From Bryocella elongata (GTDB taxonomy: Bacteria > Acidobacteriota > Terriglobia > Terriglobales > Acidobacteriaceae), in the NCBI RefSeq assembly GCF_900108185.1, contig NZ_FNVA01000002.1, forward strand, positions 124,001-188,000: a stretch of 64,000 bases of DNA, written 5' to 3'. Positions within the stretch are counted from its first letter, which is position 1. Every line of letters starts with the position of its first letter. The notes beneath the pieces were generated by a model. It did not search any database. It had not been told where the DNA came from and worked only from the letters and a program-made list of their open reading frames with translations. The position numbers and the translations under genes are program-made. This document shows positions 27,431 to 35,806 of this stretch, one piece after another.

Positions 27431-28969
27431 ATGCGAGCCCTCGACCTCGTTGTCATCGCTGCATATCTCATCGCGTTAGTCGGCATCGGTGCGCGCTTTG
27501 CACGGCGTCAGCGAACGACGGAAGAGTACTTCGTGGGTGGCCGCTCCGTGCCGGGCTGGGCGATGGGCCTCTCGCTGCTCGCGACCATCATCACGAGCGT
27601 CACGTTCATCGCTTATCCCGGTGCGGCCTACGCTGGGGACTGGTCGCTGCTGGTCCCGGGCATCATGTTCGTTGCGATGCTGGGCATCGTCGGCTCAGTC
27701 GTCGTGCCTTTCTTTCGCAGCGTCGTCCGCATGAGCGCGTATGAGTACTTTGGCCTGCGCTTTGGCTCGGGCGTGCGTCTCTACGCCTCAGCCACCTTCG
27801 CGATCGGGCACTTCTCGAAGATGGGCTTCGTGTTTTATCTACTCTCGCTTACGTTGAGCGGCATGCTCGGCTGGCCCGTCGATCGCATCATCTTCCTGAC
27901 CGCTGCGATCACCGTTCTTTACACGCTGCTTGGCGGTGTTGAGGCCGTCGTGTGGAGCGATGTGCTGCAGGGCTTCGTACTTTGGGTCGGTATCCTTGTC
28001 TCGCTCGGCTTCCTTCTCTTCCTTCCTAAGCAAGGGCCCGGAGCTGCACTCGGGATGGCATGGCATGCGCACAAGATGAGCCTCGGCAGTACCGCGTTGC
28101 GCTTCGACAAGCCGACCATCATCGTGCTCGTGATCTACGGATTCTTCTTCTACGTGCAGAAGTACACCGCGGACCAGACCGTGGTGCAGCGATATCTGCT
28201 CGCGCGAACGGATCGCAGTGCACTGCGTGGCATCGCCCTGGGAGCGGCTTTGTGCCTGCCGGTATGGACGGCCTTCATGCTCATTGGTTCGCTGCTATGG
28301 AGTTTCTACAAGCTCACCGGCGAAACTCTGCCCAAGGGACTGAAGCCTGATCAGGTTTTTCCTCACTTCCTACTCACACATATCCCACCTGGGCTTGCGG
28401 GGCTCTTCATCGCTGCGCTCCTCGGGTCTGCCATGGCAATGCTGGCCTCCGATATGAACTGCCTCGCGGTGATTGGTGTGGAAGACTTCTACGCTCTCGC
28501 GCGACCCCGCAGCACGGACCGCGAGCGATTACGGGTCGGCCGCATCCTCGTGGTGTTCAGCGGCTTTGCTGCAGCGGGTGTCGCAGAGGTTCTTGCGCAC
28601 ACGCATGGCAGTGCCCTGGCGCTCTACTACACGGTGACGGCGATCGTTGCGGGAGGTCTTGCAGGCCTCTTCCTGCTGGGATTCCTCGTGCCTCGTGCGA
28701 CGAAGGCCGGAGCCATCGCGGGCATTCTCGCAAGCCTTGCCATGACATTCTGGGCTGTCTTCACTGAGGGCGGGAAGATCCTCGATCTGGGTCGCTGGAA
28801 CTATCGCTGGCACGACTATCTTGTCGGCGCGATCGGCCATGTGCTGCTGCTCGTGGTGGGCATCGCTGTGAGCTATTTCGCTCCCGGTGCGCCACGCGGT
28901 GTAGATCTCACACTCTCAGGCTGGCGCGCAGGCCACGCGGCAAGAGACGAAGCATCGATCGCGCATTAG
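27431..28969 (+). CDS. Sodium:solute symporter (SSS family)
   Basis: Inner-membrane transporter of 512 aa with about 13 membrane helices. The family opening is clear: a first helix LDLVVIAAYLIALVGIGARF, then the TTEEYFVGGRSVPGWAMGLSLLAT motif, ending around LLLVVGIAVSYFAP with a short hydrophilic tail. The Na-binding positions of SSS proteins fall in helices 1 and 8, which are present (TADQTVVQRYLLARTD precedes helix 7). It begins 9 bases after the pdxA2-like gene inside the acid-sugar operon, so it most likely imports the C4 or deoxy sugar acid that the flanking enzymes use. Confidence 0.85.
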   Translation: MRALDLVVIAAYLIALVGIGARFARRQRTTEEYFVGGRSVPGWAMGLSLLATIITSVTFIAYPGAAYAGDWSLLVPGIMFVAMLGIVGSVVVPFFRSVVRMSAYEYFGLRFGSGVRLYASATFAIGHFSKMGFVFYLLSLTLSGMLGWPVDRIIFLTAAITVLYTLLGGVEAVVWSDVLQGFVLWVGILVSLGFLLFLPKQGPGAALGMAWHAHKMSLGSTALRFDKPTIIVLVIYGFFFYVQKYTADQTVVQRYLLARTDRSALRGIALGAALCLPVWTAFMLIGSLLWSFYKLTGETLPKGLKPDQVFPHFLLTHIPPGLAGLFIAALLGSAMAMLASDMNCLAVIGVEDFYALARPRSTDRERLRVGRILVVFSGFAAAGVAEVLAHTHGSALALYYTVTAIVAGGLAGLFLLGFLVPRATKAGAIAGILASLAMTFWAVFTEGGKILDLGRWNYRWHDYLVGAIGHVLLLVVGIAVSYFAPGAPRGVDLTLSGWRAGHAARDEASIAH

Positions 28970-28993
28970 TTGTTGGAATCTTCGGAGGCAAGG

Positions 28994-29788
28994 ATGACAA
29001 ATCGTCTACACGCAGCACTCGCCAAGTCTGAGAACACACCGCTCATCGGCGCGGCCTGTTACTTCTATGATCCCATCTTTCTTGAGATGGCGATTCTCAT
29101 GGGCTTCAAGGTCATCTGGATCGAGATGGAGCATGGACACATCACCTTCGCCGAAGCCGCGGATCTTTGCCGCATGGCGGCAGGGCATGACGTGCTCACG
29201 ATGATCCGCATCGCCGACACACGCCGCGAGAACATCCTCAAGGCCTGCGAGTGCGGCCCCGACATGATCGATGTGCCTATGGTCGATACGCCGGAGACTG
29301 CAGCGGAGCTTGTGCACTTCGCACGCTATCCCACGGAGGGCGGTCGAGGGGCCTTCGGCATCTCGCGCTCGCTTCGCTATGGCCTCGTCGACAGCCTCGC
29401 CGAGGCGCAGAAGCAGTTGAACGAAGAGCTGAGCCTGCTTGTGCAGATCGAGACGAAGGAAGCGCTCGCACGCGTCGACGAGATAGCGGCGGTGCCTAAC
29501 GTTGACATCTTCATCGGCCCGGCGGATCTCGCGGCGTCCCTCGGCCTCGCCGGGCAGACAGCGCATGCCGAAGTGCAGGCGGCTTGCACACGGATCGTGG
29601 AGTCGGCGAAGCGTCACGGCAAGAAGGTCGTTACCGCATGCGCGCCCGCAGACTTTCCCTTCTGGGCAAAGCTCGGCATCGATGTCCTCTTCGCGATCAA
29701 CGACATCAGCGCCCTGCGTGCGGGCGCGAAGGTGGCCCTTGACGCAGCGAAGAAGGCCATCGCCGAGCAGGGATCGGGAGCAGCGTGA
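28994..29788 (+). CDS. HpcH/HpaI-family aldolase (2-keto-3-deoxy acid aldolase type)
   Basis: Class II, metal-dependent pyruvate aldolase of 264 aa. Conserved features: WIEMEHGHI (His/metal region), RIADTRRENILKACECGPDMIDVPMV, the ARYPTEGGRGAFGISR loop (usually PPxGxRS), LVQIETKEAL (metal Glu), and FIGPADLAASLG (metal Asp). HpaI-like enzymes split 4-hydroxy-2-oxo acids to pyruvate and an aldehyde; the RhmA subgroup acts on 2-keto-3-deoxy-L-rhamnonate giving L-lactaldehyde. The frame is open to a TTG at 28970, but ATG 28994 follows GGAGG. The next gene encodes an iron alcohol dehydrogenase that could reduce the aldehyde product, and its ATG overlaps the stop codon here (TGATG). Confidence 0.85.
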   Translation: MTNRLHAALAKSENTPLIGAACYFYDPIFLEMAILMGFKVIWIEMEHGHITFAEAADLCRMAAGHDVLTMIRIADTRRENILKACECGPDMIDVPMVDTPETAAELVHFARYPTEGGRGAFGISRSLRYGLVDSLAEAQKQLNEELSLLVQIETKEALARVDEIAAVPNVDIFIGPADLAASLGLAGQTAHAEVQAACTRIVESAKRHGKKVVTACAPADFPFWAKLGIDVLFAINDISALRAGAKVALDAAKKAIAEQGSGAA

Positions 29789-30939
29789 TGCGAACGATCA
29801 CGCTTCTCCAGCCCCGGCGGCTTGTCTTTGGTTCAGGCTGCTTCACGAATGCGTGTGAGTATCTCGCCGCGCTCCCACAGACGCATGTGCACATCATCAC
29901 CTCACCTTCATTGGCCGGGCATGCCAGGAACATTGCGGGGCGCCTTGCGGAATCAGGCAAGTCCGTCAGCATCGATGGCTCGGTCGCGAAGGAACCCACC
30001 ATCGCTTTGTTCTATGAAGCTGTGGCGACGGCCCTCGAGGCCCATGCTGATTGCGTGCTGGGCCTTGGCGGTGGCAGTGCGCTCGATCTCGCCAAGCTTG
30101 TCGCCGCGTTTGTCTCCTCTTCGCAACGCGTCGAAGATGCCTTCGGCATCGGTCTGCTCAAGGGGCGCTCCTGCCATCTCGTCTGTATGCCAACGACAGC
30201 TGGCACAGGCAGCGAAGTCTCTCCCAATGCGATCCTGCTCGACGAAGCCGCTGCCCTGAAGAAGGGTGTTATCAGCGAGTTTCTTGTGCCCGACGCCTCC
30301 TTCATCGATCCGGAGCTGGCACGCAACGTTCCGGCGCTCGTCACTGCGTTCACCGGTCTCGATGCCCTGACGCATTGCCTCGAAGCGTACACCAACAAGT
30401 TCGCGCATCCACTGATCGATACCTATGCGCTGCAGGGGATTCGCTTGTGTGCGAGGCATCTGGTCGCAGCTGTAAGCGACGGGACAAACCTTGAAGCCCG
30501 CGAGGGCATGGCGCTCGCCAGCCTCAACGGAGGTCTTTGCCTCGGCCCCGTGAACACGGCCGCCGTGCACGCTCTGGCATATCCGCTCGGCGGCGAATTT
30601 CATGTGCCCCATGGGCTGTCGAATGCGGTGCTGCTTCCGGAGGTCTTCCGCTTCAACGCGGCGGCAACGCCCGCGCGTCACGCGCAGGTGGCTCTCGCGC
30701 TTGGAGCGGAACGCAAGGGAACGGCGATGGAGACCGCGTTGGAAGGGGCGCGTCTGCTCGAGGAGCTATCGCGTGCGTGCGGGCTCTCAGCGGACCTGTC
30801 GTCCTACGGCGTCACCCGCGACAGCATTCCCCGCATGGCCTCGGCAGCCCTCACCGTGCAGCGTTTGCTCAGGAACAATCCTCGCGAGCTCACCCAGGCA
30901 GATGCCGAGCGGATCTACGGACAAGCCCTGTTCAGGTAG
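29788..30939 (+). CDS. Iron-containing alcohol dehydrogenase (lactaldehyde reductase-like)
   Basis: Group III Fe-ADH of 383 aa. Features in order: PRRLVFGSGC at the start, VLGLGGGSALDLAK (NAD-binding), PTTAGTGSEVSP, FIDPELARNVP, GLDALTHCLEAY and HALAYPLGGEFHVPHG, which hold the Asp and His metal ligands. Members reduce small aldehydes such as lactaldehyde, glycolaldehyde or succinic semialdehyde. The ATG at 29788 overlaps the stop codon of the aldolase gene (TGATG); a GTG one codon earlier is possible. Following an HpaI-type aldolase, the likely substrate is the aldehyde released by that enzyme. Last gene of the acid-sugar operon before apt. Confidence 0.85.
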   Translation: MRTITLLQPRRLVFGSGCFTNACEYLAALPQTHVHIITSPSLAGHARNIAGRLAESGKSVSIDGSVAKEPTIALFYEAVATALEAHADCVLGLGGGSALDLAKLVAAFVSSSQRVEDAFGIGLLKGRSCHLVCMPTTAGTGSEVSPNAILLDEAAALKKGVISEFLVPDASFIDPELARNVPALVTAFTGLDALTHCLEAYTNKFAHPLIDTYALQGIRLCARHLVAAVSDGTNLEAREGMALASLNGGLCLGPVNTAAVHALAYPLGGEFHVPHGLSNAVLLPEVFRFNAAATPARHAQVALALGAERKGTAMETALEGARLLEELSRACGLSADLSSYGVTRDSIPRMASAALTVQRLLRNNPRELTQADAERIYGQALFR

Positions 30940-31007
30940 GAATCTCCGGCGACCTCTACAATAGAAGGGTTGCGCTGAATCAAAGCGAAGGAGTCCGTAC
31001 ACCCCTC

Positions 31008-31556
31008 ATGTCGACTGAGTCGAAGGTCATCAACTGCGAGCCGCTCAAGAGCCTCATCCGTTCCGTTCCCGATTTTCCCAAGTCCGGCATCCTCTTCTAC
31101 GACATCACTACGTTGCTGAAGGATAAGGCTGGCTTCGCGGAACTGATCGATGCGTTCGCGCAGTACTACATCGGAAAGCAGATTGACCTGGTGCTTGGCA
31201 TCGAGGCTCGCGGCTTCATCTTTGGACCCGCGCTGGCGTATCGCCTCAACGCAGGCTTCGTTCCCGTGCGTAAGCCCGGCAAGCTTCCCGCCGAGACCAT
31301 CACGGTCAAGTATGACCTCGAGTATGGTTCCGACTCACTGCAGATCCACAAGGACGCCATCGCCCCAGGCCAGCGAGTGATCATTGTCGATGACCTGCTC
31401 GCCACCGGCGGCACGATGCAGGCAACGATCGACCTCGTAAAGCAGATGGGGGGCGAAGTTGCCGGCATCGCCGTTGCGATCGAGCTGGACTTCCTCAAGG
31501 GCCGCAATCGCTTCCCGGAGTATGACGTCTGCTCGCTTCTGCACTACGACGACTAG
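31008..31556 (+). CDS. apt: Adenine phosphoribosyltransferase
   Basis: Cytoplasmic purine-salvage enzyme of 182 aa converting adenine and PRPP to AMP. Recognised by VPDFPKSGILFYDITTLL near residue 20, EARGFIFGPALAYRL, PVRKPGKLPAETI and the PRPP-binding loop RVIIVDDLLATGGTMQA, with a C-terminal EYDVCSLLHY. The ATG at 31008 gives the usual N-terminus, although the best Shine-Dalgarno-like AAGGAG is about 15 bases away. A TACAAT -10-like box at 30957-30962 sits between the upstream operon and this gene, so it may have its own promoter, although no good -35 was found. Confidence 0.94.
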   Translation: MSTESKVINCEPLKSLIRSVPDFPKSGILFYDITTLLKDKAGFAELIDAFAQYYIGKQIDLVLGIEARGFIFGPALAYRLNAGFVPVRKPGKLPAETITVKYDLEYGSDSLQIHKDAIAPGQRVIIVDDLLATGGTMQATIDLVKQMGGEVAGIAVAIELDFLKGRNRFPEYDVCSLLHYDD

Positions 31557-31594
31557 AGCCGGAATCTGCTGAAAGCCACGAACACAGAAAAGAC

Positions 31595-31627
31595 AAGTGG
31601 GGTGATCTCGCCGAGATCACCCCGCTT
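31595..31627. terminator. Bidirectional hairpin between apt and the diguanylate cyclase gene
   Basis: A 15-bp stem with one G-T pair (31595-31609 with 31613-31627), 3-base loop GCC, separates two convergent genes. Downstream of it are GTACTTGTT on the plus strand and GTCTTTTCT on the minus strand, both modestly T-rich. Confidence 0.7.
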
Positions 31628-31644
31628 GTACTTGTTGAATTTGC

Positions 31645-32919
31645 TTAGCGCGCGCTGTGGCGCGGGAACACCGCGACGTCGGAGCCTTCCCGCTTGACCG
31701 GAATCGGCATCGGCGCAGGGCCGGCCGGGCGTGCCTCGTGGGGTTTCTGGAAGACGGTGATGACACGATTGCGGCCCTGGGCCTTCGCTTGATAGAGGCA
31801 GGCATCCGCGCGTTCGACCATGGACTGCACGTTGTCAACAGGGCCAACGTAGGTCGCCACGCCGATGCTGGCAGTCACGCGAACGGCCTCAAAAGCCTCT
31901 TCCTTGCGGGTCTCTCGTGCCGGCAGCAGGATACGTGCGATGCTCGCGCGCACACGCTCTGCGACGAGTAGAGCGGCCTCTGCGGACGCATGCGGAAGCA
32001 ATACGGCAAACTCCTCACCACCCCAGCGTCCCAGCACATCGATACCGCGAACCGAGTCCTGCATCTTCTCAACCGCAGCACACAGGGCTTCGTCTCCCGT
32101 CTGGTGCCCATAGCGATCGTTGATGTGCTTGAAGCGATCGAGGTCGACCATCAGGATCGAGAAGGGGCTCTCGTTGCGGCGGCTGCGTTCCAGCTCGCGC
32201 TCGCACCACATCAGGAAGACGCGGCGGTTGTAGATGCGCGTCAACGGGTCGGTGGATGCCATCTGCTCGAGCCCCGACGTCAGGATGGTGGTTGCCATCC
32301 AGAACAGGCCGAAGCCGACGGCGACGATCATTCCAATGTGAACGAGAATCGTCGCGGCGATGGGCGCGCGTCCCGCCGTCGATGGCGGGAAGATGTGCAA
32401 CACCATCGTGATGCTGCGCAACGCAATGACCAGGGCGAAGAGGTACATCGTCACCGCGACATAGCGAGAAGGCAGCCGGGTCTCGCGGTTGGCCTGGCCG
32501 TAAAGCAACGTCGCTGTTTGGCAGGCCTGGATGACCTCCAGCAGGCGAAGGGCTGATGCGATCACATCCGGCGTGTGCCAGCGGATCAGCGAGAAGATCG
32601 TGATGACGACCTGAATCGACAGCAGCGTGACGCCGAGCTTCGGGATCCGGACCTTCGCGTCGATCATCTCCAGGACGGCAACCTGCATCAACACCAGCGC
32701 GCCGAGGCAGAGAATACCCGCGCCAGCAGCGCCAAATTTTACAGGCAAATATGCGGCCAGGAGGAGTGCCGAACAGCTGCCGCTTCCTGCTGCGAATGCA
32801 GCTCCCACCCAACCCATCCCTCGGAGGAGAGGATTGCTGATGCGCACGGCCAGCAGGCCCGCGCTGCCTCCAGCGAGTAGTACGGCTCCGAGAATGAGGA
32901 CAACTTCTAATGCGGACAT
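31645..32919 (-). CDS. Membrane-bound diguanylate cyclase (GGDEF domain)
   Basis: A 424-aa protein that should make cyclic di-GMP from two GTP. About seven hydrophobic segments fill residues 1-215 (e.g. LEVVLILGAVLLAGGSAGLLAV, ILVHIGMIVAVGFGLFWM), a sensor-like membrane region with no recognised ligand domain. The GGDEF domain follows: DPLTRIYNRRVFL, SILMVDLDRFKHINDRYGHQTGD, and the active-site GGEEF near residue 300, so it looks catalytically intact. RGID lies exactly five residues before GGEEF, the position of the inhibitory RxxD I-site, so product feedback inhibition is likely. The last 50 residues are a Pro-rich tail. Nearby pilus/secretion genes suggest a link to surface behaviour, but they are a separate transcription unit. 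Confidence 0.9.
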   Translation of the reverse strand: MSALEVVLILGAVLLAGGSAGLLAVRISNPLLRGMGWVGAAFAAGSGSCSALLLAAYLPVKFGAAGAGILCLGALVLMQVAVLEMIDAKVRIPKLGVTLLSIQVVITIFSLIRWHTPDVIASALRLLEVIQACQTATLLYGQANRETRLPSRYVAVTMYLFALVIALRSITMVLHIFPPSTAGRAPIAATILVHIGMIVAVGFGLFWMATTILTSGLEQMASTDPLTRIYNRRVFLMWCERELERSRRNESPFSILMVDLDRFKHINDRYGHQTGDEALCAAVEKMQDSVRGIDVLGRWGGEEFAVLLPHASAEAALLVAERVRASIARILLPARETRKEEAFEAVRVTASIGVATYVGPVDNVQSMVERADACLYQAKAQGRNRVITVFQKPHEARPAGPAPMPIPVKREGSDVAVFPRHSAR

Positions 32920-33141
32920 CAGAACAATCTGCTCAGAAACCAGGGATGGGTGCTACTCAAGGGGCTCGGACTGTAGAGTGGGCCTCCCCACTGTTATCAA
33001 TCGTTTCTGCTCAAACCACCACAACACGGAAGTGGTACAGCGGCCCCGCAAGAGGTTGATTTGCGTACCGCCTCTGGCGATACGTTCAGTCTTGTCTCAA
33101 AGCGGGACATTGTGGCGCTGCAGGCATATCCTAGGAACAGT

Positions 33142-33831
33142 ATGGTTTTCGTGCTCGACAACTACGATTCGTTTACCTACAACCTCGTGCAATACATCGG
33201 CGAGCTTGGCGCGGCTGACACCCCCAAAGCGGTGGAAAAGCAGCACCTTCGGGGTAACAAAGCTGGTGCTGGTGGGGCGTCGGGCACCAGTTTGTCTGAA
33301 ATCTGCCGCGAAATTGTCGTCAAGCGAAACGATGAAGTGACCCCGGAGCAGATCGTGGCCATGCGGCCGGACCGCATCCTCCTTTCGCCCGGGCCTTGCA
33401 CCCCGCAGGACGCGGGCATCCTCGTCCCGCTGATCGAGCACCTCGCCACTCTTCCGGCTGACGAGCAGATTCCCGTTCTGGGCGTCTGCCTCGGGCACCA
33501 GGCCATCGGAGCGGCCTTCGGCGGCGATGTCATCCGTGCTCCGAAGCTGATGCACGGCAAGACCAGCCCCGTCGTCCACGACAATCGCTCTGTCTTCCGC
33601 GATCTCCCCCAGCCCATGACCTGCACCCGGTATCACTCGCTGATCGTGGCGGAGGAGTCCCTGCCCGCGGAGCTCGAAGTCTCCGCCTGGACCGAGGCCA
33701 GTGGCGACGAGAAGCCCATCATCATGGGCCTGCGCCACCGCACGCTGCCCATCGAAGGCGTGCAGTTCCACCCGGAGAGCGTCCTCACCGACCACGGCAA
33801 GCGGCTGATCGAGAACTTCCTGAAGCAGTAA
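33142..33831 (+). CDS. trpG: Anthranilate/aminodeoxychorismate synthase glutamine amidotransferase subunit, with in-frame insertion
   Basis: Class I glutamine amidotransferase of 229 aa; it hydrolyses glutamine and passes ammonia to the TrpE or PabB partner. The N-terminus [22 protein letters not shown], the SPGPCTP motif, the nucleophile Cys in [15 protein letters not shown], the HGKTS segment, RYHSLIV and the His/Glu of FHPES are all intact. The family is normally about 190-200 aa; here residues 25-56 are extra, lying between GELGA and EIVVKRNDE, which are adjacent in ordinary homologues. The ATG at 33142 with AGGA upstream is used; the frame is open to a TTG at 33061. No trpE or pabB gene is adjacent, so TrpG versus PabA cannot be separated. 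Confidence 0.88.
   Translation: MVFVLDNYDSFTYNLVQYIGELGAADTPKAVEKQHLRGNKAGAGGASGTSLSEICREIVVKRNDEVTPEQIVAMRPDRILLSPGPCTPQDAGILVPLIEHLATLPADEQIPVLGVCLGHQAIGAAFGGDVIRAPKLMHGKTSPVVHDNRSVFRDLPQPMTCTRYHSLIVAEESLPAELEVSAWTEASGDEKPIIMGLRHRTLPIEGVQFHPESVLTDHGKRLIENFLKQ
33214..33309 (+). repeat. 96-bp in-frame insertion with internal palindrome inside trpG
   Basis: The 32 codons between GELGA and EIVVKRNDE of trpG have no counterpart in the family as I know it. The stretch contains an inverted repeat at 33258-33294: CAAAgCTGGTGC pairs with GCACCAGTTTG (11 bp with one bulged G, 14-base loop). A triplet GCG occurs at both edges. The encoded peptide is polar and Gly/Ala-rich ([11 protein letters not shown]), fitting a surface loop in the first beta-alpha turn. 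It resembles in kind the protein-coding palindromic elements of Rickettsia, but no relationship is claimed. Confidence 0.55.
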
Positions 33832-33850
33832 CCACCGTTCGGCCCTACGA

Positions 33851-33932
33851 CCGTCATTCCGAGCGACCGGGTCCCCGACGAGCGTTCTCTGCCCGTTGGG
33901 GTGGGGAGCGAGGAACCCCTGTATTCTTCCGC
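33851..33932. repeat. Interspersed repeat CCGTCATTCCGAGCG...GCGAGGAACCCCTGTATT, copy 1
   Basis: Two blocks, 33851-33865 and 33906-33925, match the contiguous copy at 40164-40200, separated here by 40 extra bases. A small hairpin CAGCCT-GAGC-AGGCTG (33934-33949) follows. It lies in the intergenic space between trpG (+) and the MFS gene (-). Similar sequences are common between genes in Acidobacteria, from general knowledge. Confidence 0.7.
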
Positions 33933-33973
33933 ACAGCCTGAGCAGGCTGGCGAAGGAACAGCGCCTTGCAGGA

Positions 33974-35212
33974 TCAGCCGGCGTTTGACGTCGATGTGTG
34001 CCGGCTCTCATCCCCCAGCCACCGCATCACAGCGAACATCACCACGCACGCCACAAGACTCACCCCACCATCAACCGCGAACATCCCCGCCAGCCCGTGC
34101 AGGCCTCCGATCCCTCGCGCGTAGCTGTGGCCGTCGAGCACTCCCATGTAGCTGATCGGCAGCACCGTTGCGGCCGTGAGCAGACCAAACTCCGTGGCGG
34201 CCAGCGGGTTGTCGCGCCCGATCGCTCTCAGGCAGATCGCCACCGCGGCCGTGAAGCTCATCGCCTGGAAGACGTTCTCGCCCAGGAACGCGATGGCGAA
34301 GGTCGTCGGCGTGCGATGCGGCAACAGCATTAGAAGCGTGAACACGCATCCCGCCGCGCCGATGCCCAGATACAGCGCCAGCGGCCGCAGACGCCTCGCC
34401 AACACCGGGACCAGCAGGCATCCGGTCGCTCCGGCGATGGTCAGCATCAGCCCGCCCACGCGACTGACGAAGGCCTCGCTGGCATGGAAGTCCCCCGCAA
34501 CGCCCCCAAGGGTATTGGTCAGAGAGAACGAGCCGGTCGGCGCGAGAAAGAGAGCCAGCGTCAAAAGCACCTCCCGCTGCTTCAGCAGGGAGCCAAGCTG
34601 TCGCCAGAACTCGCCGAAGTGGCTGGCCAGCCTCCGCGCCTGCTCCACTTCGCGCTGCGGCACTGGCATCCAGAGGAAGATCAACGCCGGGCAAGCGACC
34701 AGAGCACCGAGCAGAAGTGCTGCCGTCATCGGGCTCACCTCGCGCAGCAGCTCACCTGCCGCGATGGTCATGATGCCGTTGCCGCCCAGCGTTGCGACCT
34801 GCGTCCAGGCGCCGAGCCTGCTCTCGATGACGCCGCCGTGATCATCCTCCGGGACCAGCGTCGCCAGCCAACCTCCCAGCGCGTTGGAACTGAGGGTGGC
34901 TGCAGCGTATGCCAGCATGATGGCCGCTTCAAACGCTGCCAGGTGCGCGCGCAGCAGGATCGCTGCCGCGAGTCCGGCACCCGCGAGCAGAGCGAACGCC
35001 GTCGCATACCATCGCCGCGAGAACCGCAGGTCCAGCAGCGGCCCCAGCAGGAAGACCCAGATCCCCCACGAGAAGCAGGCCGCGCTGATGGCCGCGATGC
35101 GGGTTTCGGTGACGTGCTCCGCCGCCAGCAGCTGCGGCAAAGGCAGCACAAGGAAGCCGCCCATCAAGCCGAAGGTGCCGTTCGCCAGCCCCATCAGCCA
35201 ATACGGGGCCAC
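33974..35212 (-). CDS. MFS permease, AmpG/PAT-like
   Basis: A 412-aa inner-membrane protein with about 12 predicted helices, start GTG at 35212 (MAPYWLMGLANGTFGLMGGF). The N-terminal helix pair with FLLGPLLDLRFSRRWYA resembles the loop 2-3 signature of major facilitator transporters in the AmpG/acetyl-CoA transporter group, and a central cytoplasmic loop separates two six-helix halves (near residue 200: QREVEQARRLASHFGEFW). The substrate is unknown; AmpG relatives import muropeptides, but the key residues cannot be checked here. No good ribosome-binding site precedes the GTG, and no other in-frame start is found upstream before a stop codon. It stands alone between convergent trpG and the VOC gene. 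Confidence 0.72.
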   Translation of the reverse strand: MAPYWLMGLANGTFGLMGGFLVLPLPQLLAAEHVTETRIAAISAACFSWGIWVFLLGPLLDLRFSRRWYATAFALLAGAGLAAAILLRAHLAAFEAAIMLAYAAATLSSNALGGWLATLVPEDDHGGVIESRLGAWTQVATLGGNGIMTIAAGELLREVSPMTAALLLGALVACPALIFLWMPVPQREVEQARRLASHFGEFWRQLGSLLKQREVLLTLALFLAPTGSFSLTNTLGGVAGDFHASEAFVSRVGGLMLTIAGATGCLLVPVLARRLRPLALYLGIGAAGCVFTLLMLLPHRTPTTFAIAFLGENVFQAMSFTAAVAICLRAIGRDNPLAATEFGLLTAATVLPISYMGVLDGHSYARGIGGLHGLAGMFAVDGGVSLVACVVMFAVMRWLGDESRHTSTSNAG

Positions 35213-35292
35213 ACGACGCGCACGCGGCGCCGAAGGGGCGAGAGGGATTGGAGTCGTGACGTTGATCCGTTGATGCTACCGCAGCCGCAACG

Positions 35293-35685
35293 CTACTTTG
35301 CCAGTGGTTGCCACAGCTCGACGCGATTGCCATCGCAGTCGTTGATCCACGCAAACTTGCCGTAGGGCGCGTCTTCGCGTTTCGGGTCGATCCACACAGC
35401 CTTCGCAGCCAGCTCGACCAGCAGGGCATCGAGATCGTCCACGCGGTAGTTGATCATCGCCTGCTGCGGACCATGCTCGCCCGTCGGGCCAAAGTAGGTG
35501 GTGGTCGCGGGGAACGCCGCCCAGGAGGTGCTGCCTGTCGTCGCCGGAACCTCATCCTTCCACGAAAAAGTGATCCCGCCGTAGCTGGTTAGCGCAATGT
35601 GGAGGTGTTCGGCGTACCACGCGGTCAACGCCTTCGGATCCTTCGAGCGGAGAAACACCCCGCCAATACCTGTGACACGAGCCAT
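35293..35685 (-). CDS. VOC-family (glyoxalase/bleomycin-resistance-like) protein
   Basis: A small cytoplasmic protein of 130 aa with the paired beta-alpha-beta-beta-beta units of the vicinal-oxygen-chelate fold. The start motif GIGGVFLRSKDPKALTAWYAEHL and the end FAWINDCDGNRVELWQP (metal Glu in VELWQP) are typical. Which metal ligands are complete and which reaction is catalysed cannot be told. ATG 35685 follows GGAGAG; the frame continues upstream to 35748. It sits 80 bases upstream of the MFS gene in the same direction. Confidence 0.8.
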   Translation of the reverse strand: MARVTGIGGVFLRSKDPKALTAWYAEHLHIALTSYGGITFSWKDEVPATTGSTSWAAFPATTTYFGPTGEHGPQQAMINYRVDDLDALLVELAAKAVWIDPKREDAPYGKFAWINDCDGNRVELWQPLAK

Positions 35686-35806
35686 CGCTATCTCTCCATA
35701 TGCTTCGGCAATGACGATCTTCCTGCCCGCAGGGGCCGCCGAAATCACCGCTAGAGTAGCAGGCTCCGGTTGCCGGAGAGAAGCAGCATCTCCGGAGAAA
35801 TCCGGG

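Noticed and set aside
35297-35312. GCCAGTGGTTGC shared with 40201-40212 next to the interspersed repeat
   Set aside because: At 35297 it encodes the C-terminus of the VOC protein (LWQPLAK) and no other part of the repeat is present, so it is probably chance.
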